A DNA stretch of 64,000 nucleotides from Nocardiopsis eucommiae (GTDB lineage Bacteria; Actinomycetota; Actinomycetes; Streptosporangiales; Streptosporangiaceae), in contig CP074402.1 of the NCBI GenBank assembly GCA_018388625.1, positions 4,464,001 to 4,528,000 on the forward strand, read 5' to 3'. Below the pieces are notes generated by a model. It did no database searches. It was given only the letters and a program-made list of their open reading frames with translations, and was not told the origin of the DNA. The position numbers and the translations under genes are program-made. Below, in pieces: positions 9,641-17,604 of the stretch. The first letter of the stretch is position 1, and every line of letters starts with the position of its first letter.

Positions 9641-9671
9641 GCTGTATAGACAGCCCTCGCTGTATAAACAG
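9641..9671. promoter_or_regulatory. Direct repeat in the regulator/exporter intergenic region, probable operator
   Basis: Two 13-nt copies, GCTGTATAGACAG (9641-9653) and GCTGTATAAACAG (9659-9671), offset by 18 bp in the A+T-rich gap between the ArsR-type gene and the CDF exporter. A TGTACA palindrome lies just outside at 9630-9635. This is the natural place for the repressor to bind. Confidence 0.5.
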
Positions 9672-9787
9672 TGAAGGCTGAACTGTTTGGCCGGGACACC
9701 CGGGACCGCCCCAGCAGGCGGCCCCACCGCAGCGGACCACCGCGAGGCGTGGCGACGCCACCGCTCGCCGAACCGAGGAGGCAACCC

Positions 9788-10699
9788 ATGGGCGCGGGAC
9801 ACGACCACGGGCCGATCACCGCCGGAGCCGCCAACAGCAGGAGACTGGCACTGGTCCTCGGGCTGATGCTCGTCGTCGCCGTCGTTCAGGTCACCGGCGC
9901 CACCTTCAGTGGCAGCCTCGCCCTGCTCGCGGACGCCGGACACACCGTCACCGACTCCTTCGGGGTCGCCCTGGCCCTGGCCGCCGTGTGGATCGCCGCG
10001 CGCCCCGCGACGAGCAAACGGACCTTCGGGTTCCAACGCGCCGAGATCCTCGCCGCCGCCGTCAACGCGATCGTGCTGTTCGCCCTGTGCGCGTTCATCG
10101 TGGTGGAGGCGGTCGACCGGCTCCGCGACCCCGCCGAGGTGTCCGGGCTCGGCATGGTGGTGGTCGCCGCCTTCGGCCTGGTCATGAACATCGTCGCGAT
10201 GCTCGTCCTGCGCTCGGGGGCCAAGGAGAGCCTCAACGTCAAGGGCGCCTACCTGGAGGTCATGAGCGACGCCCTGGCCTCGGTCGGCGTGATCGTGGGC
10301 GGCCTGATCGTGTGGCTCACCGGCTGGCAGCAGGCGGACACCCTGGTCTCGCTCGGCATCGCGGCGATCATCGTGCCCCGAGCGTGGGCCCTGCTCAAGG
10401 AGGCCGTCCACGTCCTGCTGGAGGCCACCCCCAAGGGCATGGACCTGAGCGAGGTCCGCGAGCACCTCATGAACCACCCGGCCGTCATCGACGTCCACGA
10501 CCTGCACGCGTGGACCATCACCTCCGGGGTCCCCGTGATGTCCGCGCACGTGGTGGTCGCGGAGGACGACCTGCGGGACTCCGGCAGGATGCTCGACGAG
10601 CTGCACGAGTGCCTGACCGGACACTTCGACGTCGAGCACTCCACCCTCCAGCTGGAGCCGCCGGGCCACGCCGACCACGAGGGCGCCCGGCACCCCTGA
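9788..10699 (+). CDS. Cation diffusion facilitator (CDF) metal exporter
   Basis: 303-residue membrane metal/proton antiporter of the CzcD/ZitB type. It has six hydrophobic segments. The metal site of helix II is 'LLADAGHTVTDSFGVALAL' (H/D pair), and that of helix V is 'EVMSDALASVGVI'. A short His-bearing N-terminus precedes them. The C-terminal cytoplasmic ferredoxin-like domain has 'IDVHDLHAWTITSGVPVMSAHV', with its conserved metal-binding histidines. The ATG at 9788 is preceded by GAGGAGGCAACCC. Likely exports Zn, Cd or Co under the divergent ArsR-type repressor. Confidence 0.9.
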   Translation: MGAGHDHGPITAGAANSRRLALVLGLMLVVAVVQVTGATFSGSLALLADAGHTVTDSFGVALALAAVWIAARPATSKRTFGFQRAEILAAAVNAIVLFALCAFIVVEAVDRLRDPAEVSGLGMVVVAAFGLVMNIVAMLVLRSGAKESLNVKGAYLEVMSDALASVGVIVGGLIVWLTGWQQADTLVSLGIAAIIVPRAWALLKEAVHVLLEATPKGMDLSEVREHLMNHPAVIDVHDLHAWTITSGVPVMSAHVVVAEDDLRDSGRMLDELHECLTGHFDVEHSTLQLEPPGHADHEGARHP

Positions 10700-10783
10700 G
10701 GTCTCCCGCGGCACACGGTGGGGCGACGTGCCCGGAGCGGGGGCTTTGGCAGTATTGTTCGGGTCCCCGAGCAAGGAGTGCCC

Positions 10784-12269
10784 GTGTCACTCAGCGCCGA
10801 TCGCCAGGCACGTCGGCGGTGAACCCACCGCCCGCGCACCGCCCTCCCAGGGCGCTGCGTCAGTTCGTACGCGGCGTGTTCTCGATGTGGGGGCGGCGCG
10901 GAACCGGACCCCCGCGTCGGAGTGGCGTGCCCCACGCGAGTCCCGGGTCTGGCTCAAGCCCGCCCGCGTCTTCCTGCTGATGTTCGTGACCGTCGACCTC
11001 GTCGGCGCCGCCTTCCTCAGCACCCCGTGGGCCACCACGGACGGCCGGGGACTCCCCTTCGAGCAGGCCCTGTTCACCGCGACCTCCGCGCTCTCGGTGT
11101 GCGGCCTCAGCGTCGTCTCGATCGGTGACGACCTGAGCGGGTTCGGCCAGGGCGTGGTGCTGGCGCTGATGCAGGCGGGCGGCATGGGCATCATGACCCT
11201 GGCCTCGCTGCTGGGCACCGCCGTGATCCACCGGTTCGGGCTGCGCATGCAGCTGAACGTGCAGGCCGAGGTGCGCACGCTGTGGGTCGGTGACGTGCGC
11301 GGCCTGGTGAGTCGGGTCCTGACCATCTTCCTGGTCTGCCAGGGGATCACCTTCCTCCTGATCACCCCGCGCATGTGGCTCGGCTACGACCTCACCTTCG
11401 GCCAGGCGGTCTACTCCGGGTTCTTCCACGCCATCTCGTCGTTCAACAACGCCGGGCTGTCCCTCTACCCCGACAGCTTCATCCGGTTCTCCGGAGACGC
11501 GTTCGTGCTCCTCCCCATCGCGCTCTCCTCGATGCTCGGCGGCATCGGCTTCCCCGTGCTGCTGGAACTGCGCCGCCAGCTGCGCACCCCGCGCCGCTGG
11601 ACCCTGCACACCAAGCTCACCGTCACCGCCACCAGCCTGCTGTTCGTCGCGGGAGCGGTGCTGGTCACCATCATGGAGTGGAACAACCCCGCCACCCTCG
11701 GCCAACTGCACTGGTGGGCCAGACTCACCGACGGCTTCTTCGCCGGGGTGATGCCGCGCAGCGGCGGCCTCAACTCCGTGCCCACCGGCGAGATGCAGGA
11801 CTCCACGCTGCTGCTGACCGTCATGCTGATGTTCGTCGGCAACGGGAGCGCGGGGACGGCGGGCGGCATCAAGGTCGCCACCCTCGCCGTCATCTTCCTG
11901 GTGGTGCTGGCGGAGGTCCGCGCCCACGACCGCGTGCACGTCTTCGGCCGCCAGCTTCCCTACGACGTGATCCGCCAGGCCCTGAGCCTGGTGTTCCTGT
12001 CCGCGACCGTGGTCGCCGTCAGTACCGTGCTCATGCTGTACGCCACCCGGTTCACCCTCATGCAGGTCCTGTTCGAGGTGGTGTCCGCCTTCGGCGTGGT
12101 GGGGCTGTCCACTGGGATCACACCCGAGCTCGCGCCGTGGAACCAGTACCTGATGGCGGTGCTCATGGTCGCCGGGCGGATCGGGCCCGTCACCTTCGTG
12201 ACGGCCCTGGCCTTCCGGGACCGGCACCGCCGCTACGAGCTCGCCGAGGCCCGGCCGATCATCGGTTGA
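10784..12269 (+). CDS. Potassium uptake permease, TrkH/KtrB family
   Basis: About 495 residues. Membrane subunit of a Trk/Ktr potassium channel-transporter gated by the RCK subunit encoded next. Four pore repeats are visible through their filter signatures, e.g. 'TSALSVCGLSVV', 'ISSFNNAGLSLYP', 'VMPRSGGLNSVPTG' and 'SAFGVVGLSTGITP'. 'GNGSAGTAGGIKV' matches the intramembrane gating segment. Frame comparison suggests single-base gaps at 10909-10913 and near 10817; repaired, the N-terminus runs from a GTG at 10784 behind an AAGGAG. If those gaps are real, translation would have to start nearer 10940. Only 40 bp separate it from the RCK gene. Confidence 0.88.
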
Positions 12270-12309
12270 GCGGCGGCCGCACACAGCACTTCCTCGGAGG
12301 AGAGGGCAC

Positions 12310-12981
12310 ATGCCACATCGAGACAGACCCGACGACAAACGCGTGCTCGTGATCGGCCTCGGCCGGTTCGGGAGCTCGCTCGCGCTGGAACTGGTCAACC
12401 GCGGCTGGGAAGTACTCGGTCTGGACTCCAACCCCCGTCTGGTGCAGACCTACGCCGACGCGCTCACCCACACGGTGGTCGCCGACGTCACGGACGAGGA
12501 GGCGTTGAAGCAGATCGGCGCGGCGCAGTACGCGCGGGCCGTGGTGGCGATCGGCAGCCACCTGGAGGAGAGCATCCTGGCCACCTCGCTCCTGGTGGAC
12601 ATGGGCGTGCCCTCGATCTGGGCGAAGGCGACCAACCGCAGGCACGGGCGCATCCTGGAGCAGGTCGGTGCCGACCACGTGGTGCTGCCCGAGCACGACA
12701 TGGGCGAGCGTGTGGCCCACCTCCTGTCCGGGCGGATGCTGGACTACGTGGTGCTGGACGCGGGCTTCGCGCTGGGCAAGACCCGGGCGCCGAGGTCGCT
12801 CCTGGGTCGGACCCTGCGTGAGACACGGGTGCGCCAGCAGTACGGGATCACCGTGGTCTCGGTGAAACGAGTGGGCGCCTCCTTCACCTACGCGACCCAG
12901 GAGACCGTCCTGCACAAGGGCGACGTGATCGTGGTGGCGGGGCGCACCGACGACGTGGAGCGGTTCGCGGAGTCCACCTGA
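12310..12981 (+). CDS. Potassium channel RCK subunit, TrkA/KtrA family
   Basis: 223-residue cytoplasmic gating subunit for the TrkH/KtrB permease just upstream. The N-terminal RCK_N Rossmann domain starts with 'VLVIGLGRFGSSLALEL' (nucleotide site) and an acidic strand end 'VLGLDSN'. The C-terminal RCK_C domain runs from about residue 140 ('LGKTRAPRSLLGRTLRE') to 'LHKGDVIVVAGRTDDVERF'. KtrA-length, i.e. half of E. coli TrkA. The ATG has a CGGAGGAGAG ribosome site. In other bacteria this class binds ATP/ADP or NAD(H), and RCK_C may bind c-di-AMP. Confidence 0.9.
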   Translation: MPHRDRPDDKRVLVIGLGRFGSSLALELVNRGWEVLGLDSNPRLVQTYADALTHTVVADVTDEEALKQIGAAQYARAVVAIGSHLEESILATSLLVDMGVPSIWAKATNRRHGRILEQVGADHVVLPEHDMGERVAHLLSGRMLDYVVLDAGFALGKTRAPRSLLGRTLRETRVRQQYGITVVSVKRVGASFTYATQETVLHKGDVIVVAGRTDDVERFAEST

Positions 12982-13026
12982 GCCGGGTTCGGGCAGGTCG
13001 GGAGGGTCTCGACATTGCAGACAAAT

Positions 13027-13041
13027 TGACAACCGTTTTCA
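13027..13041. promoter_or_regulatory. Zur box upstream of znuA
   Basis: TGACAAC-C-GTTTTCA is a 7-1-7 palindrome with one mismatch, 19 bp before the znuA start. It closely fits the actinobacterial Zur consensus (TGAAAATG-type 15-mers). It predicts zinc-dependent repression of the gene below. Confidence 0.7.
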
Positions 13042-13060
13042 TTTTCCCGATGATGGGTCC

Positions 13061-14063
13061 ATGAGAACTCCCATCGCGCGAGCCGCCGCCCTCGGCGCCA
13101 CCACACTCCTGATCGCCACCGGGTGCGGAACCGACGGAGGCGGGAGCGGAGGGGACGAGACCTCCCCGCCGACGCGGACCTGACCGTCGTCACCGGGGTG
13201 TACCCCTGGAGTGGCTGGCGCAGGAGATCGGCGGTGACGGCGTCGCCGTCGTCCAGCTCACCGAACCGGGCACCGAACCCCACGACCTGGAGCTGACCGG
13301 TCGGCAGATCGGCGAGGTCAGCGAGGCCGACATCGCCTTCTACGTCGAGGGCCTCCAGCCCGCCGTGGACGAGGCGATCGGGCAGGAGGCGAAGGAGTCC
13401 GCGCTCAACGTGGCCGACGTCGTCGAGCTCCGCCCCGCCGGCGGCGAGGAGGAGCACGCGGAGGACGACCACGGCCACGACCACGGGCACGACCACGACG
13501 AGGAGGACGGGCACACCGAGGACGACGGCCACGACCACGGTGACCTCGACCCGCACTTCTGGCTGGACGTGGAGCTCATGAAGGAGACCGCCGAGGCCCT
13601 GGCCCAGCGCATGGGCGAGGTCGACCCCGAGGGCGCCGACCGCTACCAGGAGGGCGCCGAGCGCGTCGTCAGTGAGCTCTCCACCCTCGGTGAGGCCTAC
13701 CAGACCGGCCTCGCCACCTGCGAGCACCGCGAGGTGGTGGTCGGCCACACCGCCTTCACGTACCTGACCGAGCAGTACGACCTGGAGCAGATCGGGGTCA
13801 GCGGCGTGGACCCCGACAACGAGCCCTCCCCCGCACAGATCGCGGCGATCACCGACGTCGTCCGGGAGCGGGACATCACGACCATCTTCACCGAGCCGCT
13901 GATGCCCGCCGCCACCGCCGACACCATCGCGGCCGAGACCGGCGCCCGGGTGGAGGTGCTCGATCCGCTGGAGGGCGTGACCGACCGGTCGCCCGGCGAC
14001 GACTACCCGTCGATCATGCTCGGCAACCTGGACGCGCTGACCGCTGCGCTCTCCTGCGAGTGA
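13061..14063 (+). CDS. znuA: Zinc-binding lipoprotein of an ABC importer (ZnuA family)
   Basis: About 334-residue cluster A-I metal-binding protein. A lipoprotein signal (MRTPIARAAALGATTLLIATGC, lipobox ending in Cys 22) anchors it outside the membrane. Mature landmarks are the first ligand region 'EPGTEPHDLELTG', the acidic His-rich loop with many HGHDH-type repeats (about residues 128-155) typical of zinc-specific members, 'DPHFWLD', 'VGHTAFTYLTEQYDL', and the C-terminal 'IFTEPLMPAATADTIAAETG'. Two single-base gaps break the frame, near 13164-13170 and at the C-run 13203-13206. No znuB or znuC is adjacent, so permease and ATPase must be elsewhere. Controlled by the Zur box upstream and closed by a strong terminator. 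Confidence 0.88.
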
Positions 14064-14092
14064 GTTCCGGAGGGTGAGCACACCCCGAACCA

Positions 14093-14122
14093 GGCCCCGT
14101 CGGATGACCGACGGGGCCTTTT
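14093..14122 (+). terminator. Rho-independent terminator of znuA
   Basis: Perfect 11-bp stem GGCCCCGTCGG / CCGACGGGGCC with an ATGA loop, followed directly by TTTT, 30 bp after the znuA stop. Confidence 0.9.
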
Positions 14123-14340
14123 GCTACCACAGTGCATTCCAGCCGGAGGGTCCTTTCCAACAACGGTTCCTCGATCGTCACAAAACAGGCCAGATCTGCC
14201 AGTAAAACTACTCTGACCTGGGACGGAAGGGGGTTGGAGGGGTTTCCGAAACGCATCTCGATTACATGGCGCTTACATCCTCACAAACGCGCGGACAAGT
14301 GGCGATGGTCACGCTATGCTCGGAAGAGTGTCAGTGCTTT

Positions 14341-14369
14341 TGCACGTGCATCTGGCAGTGCATCCGCAC
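14341..14369. promoter_or_regulatory. Composite operator upstream of the DUF397 gene
   Basis: TGCACGTGCA (14341-14350), 7-nt spacer, GTGCATCCGCAC (14358-14369), 37 bp before the DUF397 start. The same two-part element, on the other strand, precedes the ATPase gene of this trio (16499-16528). Likely bound by the XRE regulator encoded between them. Confidence 0.6.
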
Positions 14370-14405
14370 GCACTCCCCTCAGAGAGACCAAGGAGCTAGA
14401 CGAAC

Positions 14406-14639
14406 ATGACCGCACACAACGGCATCCGCGCGACCGAGCTGATCGAGGCCTCCTGGCAGAAGGCCAAGCGCAGCAACTCACAGGGCGCCTGCGTGGAGAT
14501 GGCCCGCCTCACCGACGGTTCGATCGCCATGCGCAACTCGCGCTTCCCGACCGGACCGGCCCTGGTCTACACCCAGGAGGAGATCGACTGCCTCATCCTG
14601 GGCGCCAAGGACGGCGACTTCGACAACCTGCTCAGCTAG
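14406..14639 (+). CDS. DUF397 small protein
   Basis: 77 residues, DUF397 family, with the typical 'SWQKAKRSNSQGACVEMARLTDGSIAMRNSRFP' core. In streptomycetes such genes cluster with XRE/DUF5753 regulators (the WhiJ and AbaA-type loci); genetic evidence there suggests the small protein counteracts the DNA-binding partner in developmental control. Here the partner XRE gene is convergent, 200 bp away. The ATG follows AAGGAGCTAGACGAAC. The composite operator upstream suggests repression by that partner. Confidence 0.85.
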   Translation: MTAHNGIRATELIEASWQKAKRSNSQGACVEMARLTDGSIAMRNSRFPTGPALVYTQEEIDCLILGAKDGDFDNLLS

Positions 14640-14747
14640 GACGTGTTCCGCCGCACCTGATCGGCGCGCCCCGGGGCGGTGCGTCAACCACGGCCTGGTT
14701 CGCCTCACCCTTGCTCTCTCCCAGGCCGCAGGGGCTCCATGAACACC

Positions 14748-14780
14748 GAAGGGCTCCGTCCGGCGTGGACGGAGCCCTTC
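14748..14780. terminator. Bidirectional hairpin between convergent genes
   Basis: Perfect 14-bp stem GAAGGGCTCCGTCC / GGACGGAGCCCTTC with a 5-nt loop, between the DUF397 gene (plus) and the XRE gene (minus). Confidence 0.75.
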
Positions 14781-14841
14781 ACACGTGTGCGGACCGGTCA
14801 GGCGGGGCGCCTCCGGTCGGGGGACGGCTGTGGTCCCGGGG

Positions 14842-15726
14842 TCAGTTGCCTTCGAGGTCCTTCAACATGTCCTTGAGCAGGGAGAGGGTCTCGTCGGGAG
14901 TGGCCGCGGAGACGCTGAGCCGGGTCATGGCCTTGGTGTAGGCCTCCACCGTGGCGGGCTTGTCGATGACCTCGCCGTCGGTGAGCTGTTCGAGGTAGAC
15001 GATGTCGGAGAGCTCGAACTCGGAGTAGCGCAGCAGCGTGAAGGAACCGGCCTCCGCGGCGTGCGCGCCCACCTCGAAGGGGATGATCTGGAGGGTGACG
15101 TTCTCGTGGTTCTCACAGAGGTGGATCAGGTGACGGAGCTGGCCGGCCATGATCTCCGGCCCGCGCTCCCTGCCCCCGATGGGACGGCGCACGGCCGCCT
15201 CGTCGAGGATGATCCACATCTTCTTCCCGGCTTCCAGGTGCTTCTGTCTGGTGAGTCTGGCCTGGATGCGCTGCTCGGTCACCATGTCCGTGTCCACGCC
15301 GCCCGAGATGATCTCGCGGGCGTACTCCTCGGTCTGGAGCAGGCCGGGAACGAACTGTGACTCGTAGATCCTGATCTGGTCGGCGGCCTCCTCGAAGCCC
15401 ACGTAGCGGATGAACCACTTGTGGAGGGCGTCGCCGTACTCCTTCCACCAACCGGGCTTGTTGGATTCGGCGGCCAGTTCGCGGAATTGCTTGAGCAGCT
15501 TCCGGTCCGTGACGCCGTACAACTTCAGGAGGTCCTCGATATCACGGGTCTTGAATCCGACCCGGCCGAGTTCCATGCGGCTGATCTTGGAGGCGGAGGC
15601 GCGAATCTTCTCGCCAGCGGCCTCTCGTGTGAGACCGCTGCGCTCCCGATGCTTCCTCAGCTGGTGCCCGAGGAGCATGCGACGCACGGTGGGTCCACTC
15701 CCCTGACGCAATTGAGCGATATCCAC
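14842..15726 (-). CDS. XRE-family regulator with DUF5753 (WhiJ-like)
   Basis: 294 residues. The N-terminal HTH is 'LGHQLRKHRERSGLTREAAGEKIRASASKISRMELGRVGFKTRDIEDLL' (about residues 17-66, given here only to mark it by its known pattern of Arg/Leu and SKISRME). The rest is DUF5753: 'KPGWWKEYGDALHKW', 'YESQFVPGLLQTEEYAREII', 'LTRQKHLEAGKKMWIILDEAAVRRPIGG', and 'FTLLRYSEFELSDIVYLEQL'. This architecture is that of WhiJ-type developmental regulators. GTG at 15726 with an upstream GAGAGGCGG is preferred over a far-upstream ATG that adds non-coding-looking sequence. It forms a trio with the DUF397 gene and the ATPase gene. Confidence 0.85.
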   Translation of the reverse strand: MDIAQLRQGSGPTVRRMLLGHQLRKHRERSGLTREAAGEKIRASASKISRMELGRVGFKTRDIEDLLKLYGVTDRKLLKQFRELAAESNKPGWWKEYGDALHKWFIRYVGFEEAADQIRIYESQFVPGLLQTEEYAREIISGGVDTDMVTEQRIQARLTRQKHLEAGKKMWIILDEAAVRRPIGGRERGPEIMAGQLRHLIHLCENHENVTLQIIPFEVGAHAAEAGSFTLLRYSEFELSDIVYLEQLTDGEVIDKPATVEAYTKAMTRLSVSAATPDETLSLLKDMLKDLEGN

Positions 15727-16017
15727 CTTCGCCGCCTCTCTGTCATTCTCCGAACAAGGGTATCGGGTCGACCGAACCCCTTTGCCGCGCGGTCCGGACA
15801 CTACACGTACACGATATAGCCCGTACCCCGCGGCACCCACGGATCCGGTCCCGTCGACCCCTCCGAGACGACGGACCGCTGGGTGGGCCCCTCCGGGGCC
15901 AGCCAAGCGGCCGGTGCCCGGGAAGGGGGCCCATGTCATCGACTCACACGAATTGCGCCCAAACGAACTTTCCGCCGGGCGGCGTGGGAATCACTCCCCA
16001 CTCTCGCGCGAAAGCGC

Positions 16018-16440
16018 TCACCAGGGCAAGCCCTCTGCCCCCTCCATGCTCGGCTCCGCTTCCCTTCTGCGGGGCAAGCGATCTCCGCCGTCACGAACGG
16101 CACAGATGAATTCTCCGCCGCTGCGCATGAGGGACAGCTGAATACCGGCTTCGCCCTGCCTGGTCAAGGCCAGGGGACCACCGTGGCGTACCGCATTGGT
16201 GACCAATTCGGAAACAACCACCGCCACATCACCGGACAAGTACTCCATCCGCCATTCGAGGAGCAGAGCCGCAGAAATCTCCCGGGCGGCCGCGACCGCC
16301 CGGGGACGGGGCTCGAAGGTCCACGTGACGGCGTCGTGCCGGTCACCGCAGACCGGGGTGTTCCAACGGCGCGAGCCGTGGGTCAGGACCCTGAGCCACC
16401 AGGCGCCGGTCGGCTTCGCCACCGCCTCCGCACACTCCAT
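16018..16440 (-). CDS. ATP-binding protein of the WhiJ-type trio (HATPase_c_2)
   Basis: 140-residue stand-alone HATPase of the anti-sigma class. N-box 'VVSELVTNAVRHGGPLAL' (about residues 71-88), G1-type 'FICAVRDGGDRLPRRRE' (about 109-125), then an abrupt end 'GAEGLPW' where the G2 region normally lies. The frame could be cut short by one of the window's single-base gaps, or it may be a true short form. The ATG at 16440 is preceded by GAGGAGTTGAGGGG. Same strand as, and 290 bp upstream of, the XRE gene. Preceded by the second copy of the composite operator. Confidence 0.75.
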   Translation of the reverse strand: MECAEAVAKPTGAWWLRVLTHGSRRWNTPVCGDRHDAVTWTFEPRPRAVAAAREISAALLLEWRMEYLSGDVAVVVSELVTNAVRHGGPLALTRQGEAGIQLSLMRSGGEFICAVRDGGDRLPRRREAEPSMEGAEGLPW

Positions 16441-16498
16441 GCCCCTCAACTCCTCACTGACGCTTCGCGCGCCGGGCCGCCGACGAAAGGGAGGGCCC

Positions 16499-16528
16499 GT
16501 GCCGGTGCACGACCCGAATGCACGTGCA
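16499..16528. promoter_or_regulatory. Second copy of the composite operator
   Basis: On the minus strand: TGCACGTGCA (16528-16519), 8-nt spacer, GTGCACCGGCAC (16510-16499), 59 bp before the ATPase start at 16440. Matches the element at 14341-14369 in order, half-site sequence and spacing within 1 nt. Confidence 0.6.
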
Positions 16529-16759
16529 TCTCGGTGTTGCAGGCAATCGTAGGCCACGCCCCGACAAAGTGCAGGCAAACGCGGACACGAACCCGAAAGG
16601 ATTACCGGCACGCAGGTGGGAGGTATGGAACAGCTGTCGCGGAAGCGTTACCTGAGCGTTTCGCAAGTGCGGCGCAACCACCACCCGGGCACGTACCGAC
16701 CGGTAGGCATGCGGATAGGATTCCTCCGCGCCCAGCACACGAATTACGGAGGTAACACC

Positions 16760-17518
16760 ATGTCCCCAACGCCTCGTGTGGCGATCGTGACCGGCGCGGC
16801 CCGCGGCATCGGCGCCGCGACCGCCGAGCGTCTGGCCCGTGAGGGCCGCGCCGTGGCCGTCCTGGACCTCGGGGAGGCCGACGCCCAGCGGGTCGCGGAC
16901 CGGATCACGGAGGCCGGAGGCACGGCCGTCGCGGTGGGCTGCGACGTCTCCGACGAGGACCAGGTCTCCACGGCGGTGGACACCGTCGCCGAACGGCTCG
17001 GCCCGCCCGCGATCCTGGTCAACAACGCGGGCGTGCTCCGCGACAACCTGCTGTTCAGGATGTCGGCCGACGACTGGGACACCGTGCTCGGCGTCCACCT
17101 GCGCGGATCATTCCTGATGAGCCGGGCCGCCCAGGCGCACATGACCTCGGCCGGGTGGGGCCGGATCGTCAACCTGTCCAGCTCGTCCGCCCTGGGCAAC
17201 CGGGGCCAGGCCAACTACTCGGCGGCCAAGGCCGGGCTCCAGGGATTCACCAAGACCCTCGCCATCGAGCTGGGCAAGTTCGGCGTCACCTGCAACGCGG
17301 TCGCCCCCGGCTTCGTCGAGACCGCGATGACCCGGGCCACCGCCGAGCGGATCGGTATCGACTACGACGACATGAAGGCCTTCAAGTCGGCCGAGATCCC
17401 GGTCCAGCGGGTCGGCTACCCGGAGGACATCGCCAACGCCGTCGCCTTCTTCACCGGAGAGGACGCCGGTTTCGTGTCCGGTCAGGTCCTCTACGTGGCG
17501 GGCGGCCCCCTCGACTGA
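16760..17518 (+). CDS. Short-chain dehydrogenase/reductase, FabG-like
   Basis: 252-residue classical SDR. NAD(P) site 'VTGAARGIGAATAERL' (residues 10-25), 'NNAGVLRDN', catalytic Ser in 'NLSSSSALGN', and Tyr/Lys of 'YSAAKAG'. The C-terminal end 'FFTGEDAGFVSGQVLYVAGGPLD' is typical of 3-oxoacyl-ACP reductase homologues. An acidic residue in 'LDLGEAD' after strand 2 hints at NAD preference. ATG preceded by ACGGAGGTAACACC. Monocistronic, ended by a long hairpin. Substrate not predictable; a role in acyl-chain or secondary metabolism is possible but unsupported. Confidence 0.88.
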   Translation: MSPTPRVAIVTGAARGIGAATAERLAREGRAVAVLDLGEADAQRVADRITEAGGTAVAVGCDVSDEDQVSTAVDTVAERLGPPAILVNNAGVLRDNLLFRMSADDWDTVLGVHLRGSFLMSRAAQAHMTSAGWGRIVNLSSSSALGNRGQANYSAAKAGLQGFTKTLAIELGKFGVTCNAVAPGFVETAMTRATAERIGIDYDDMKAFKSAEIPVQRVGYPEDIANAVAFFTGEDAGFVSGQVLYVAGGPLD

Positions 17519-17555
17519 CCGGGCCCCGGACGGTGCCGTCGAGCGCCGAAGGGCT

Positions 17556-17593
17556 CCGTGATCCGGTGGCCGGTTCCGGCCACCGGATCACGG
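17556..17593. terminator. Bidirectional terminator, perfect 18-bp stem
   Basis: CCGTGATCCGGTGGCCGG (17556-17573), TT, and its exact complement (17576-17593), between convergent SDR and hemolysin-family genes. Confidence 0.85.
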
Positions 17594-17604
17594 GGCGCGG
17601 GAGC

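Noticed and set aside
10700..10783. Possible c-di-AMP (ydaO-type) riboswitch before the potassium transporter
   Set aside because: The gap is only about 85 nt, too short for that riboswitch, and I see no matching helices.
13470..13545. Tandem GGCCACGACCACGG-like repeats as a DNA repeat element
   Set aside because: They encode the His/Asp-rich zinc loop of ZnuA.
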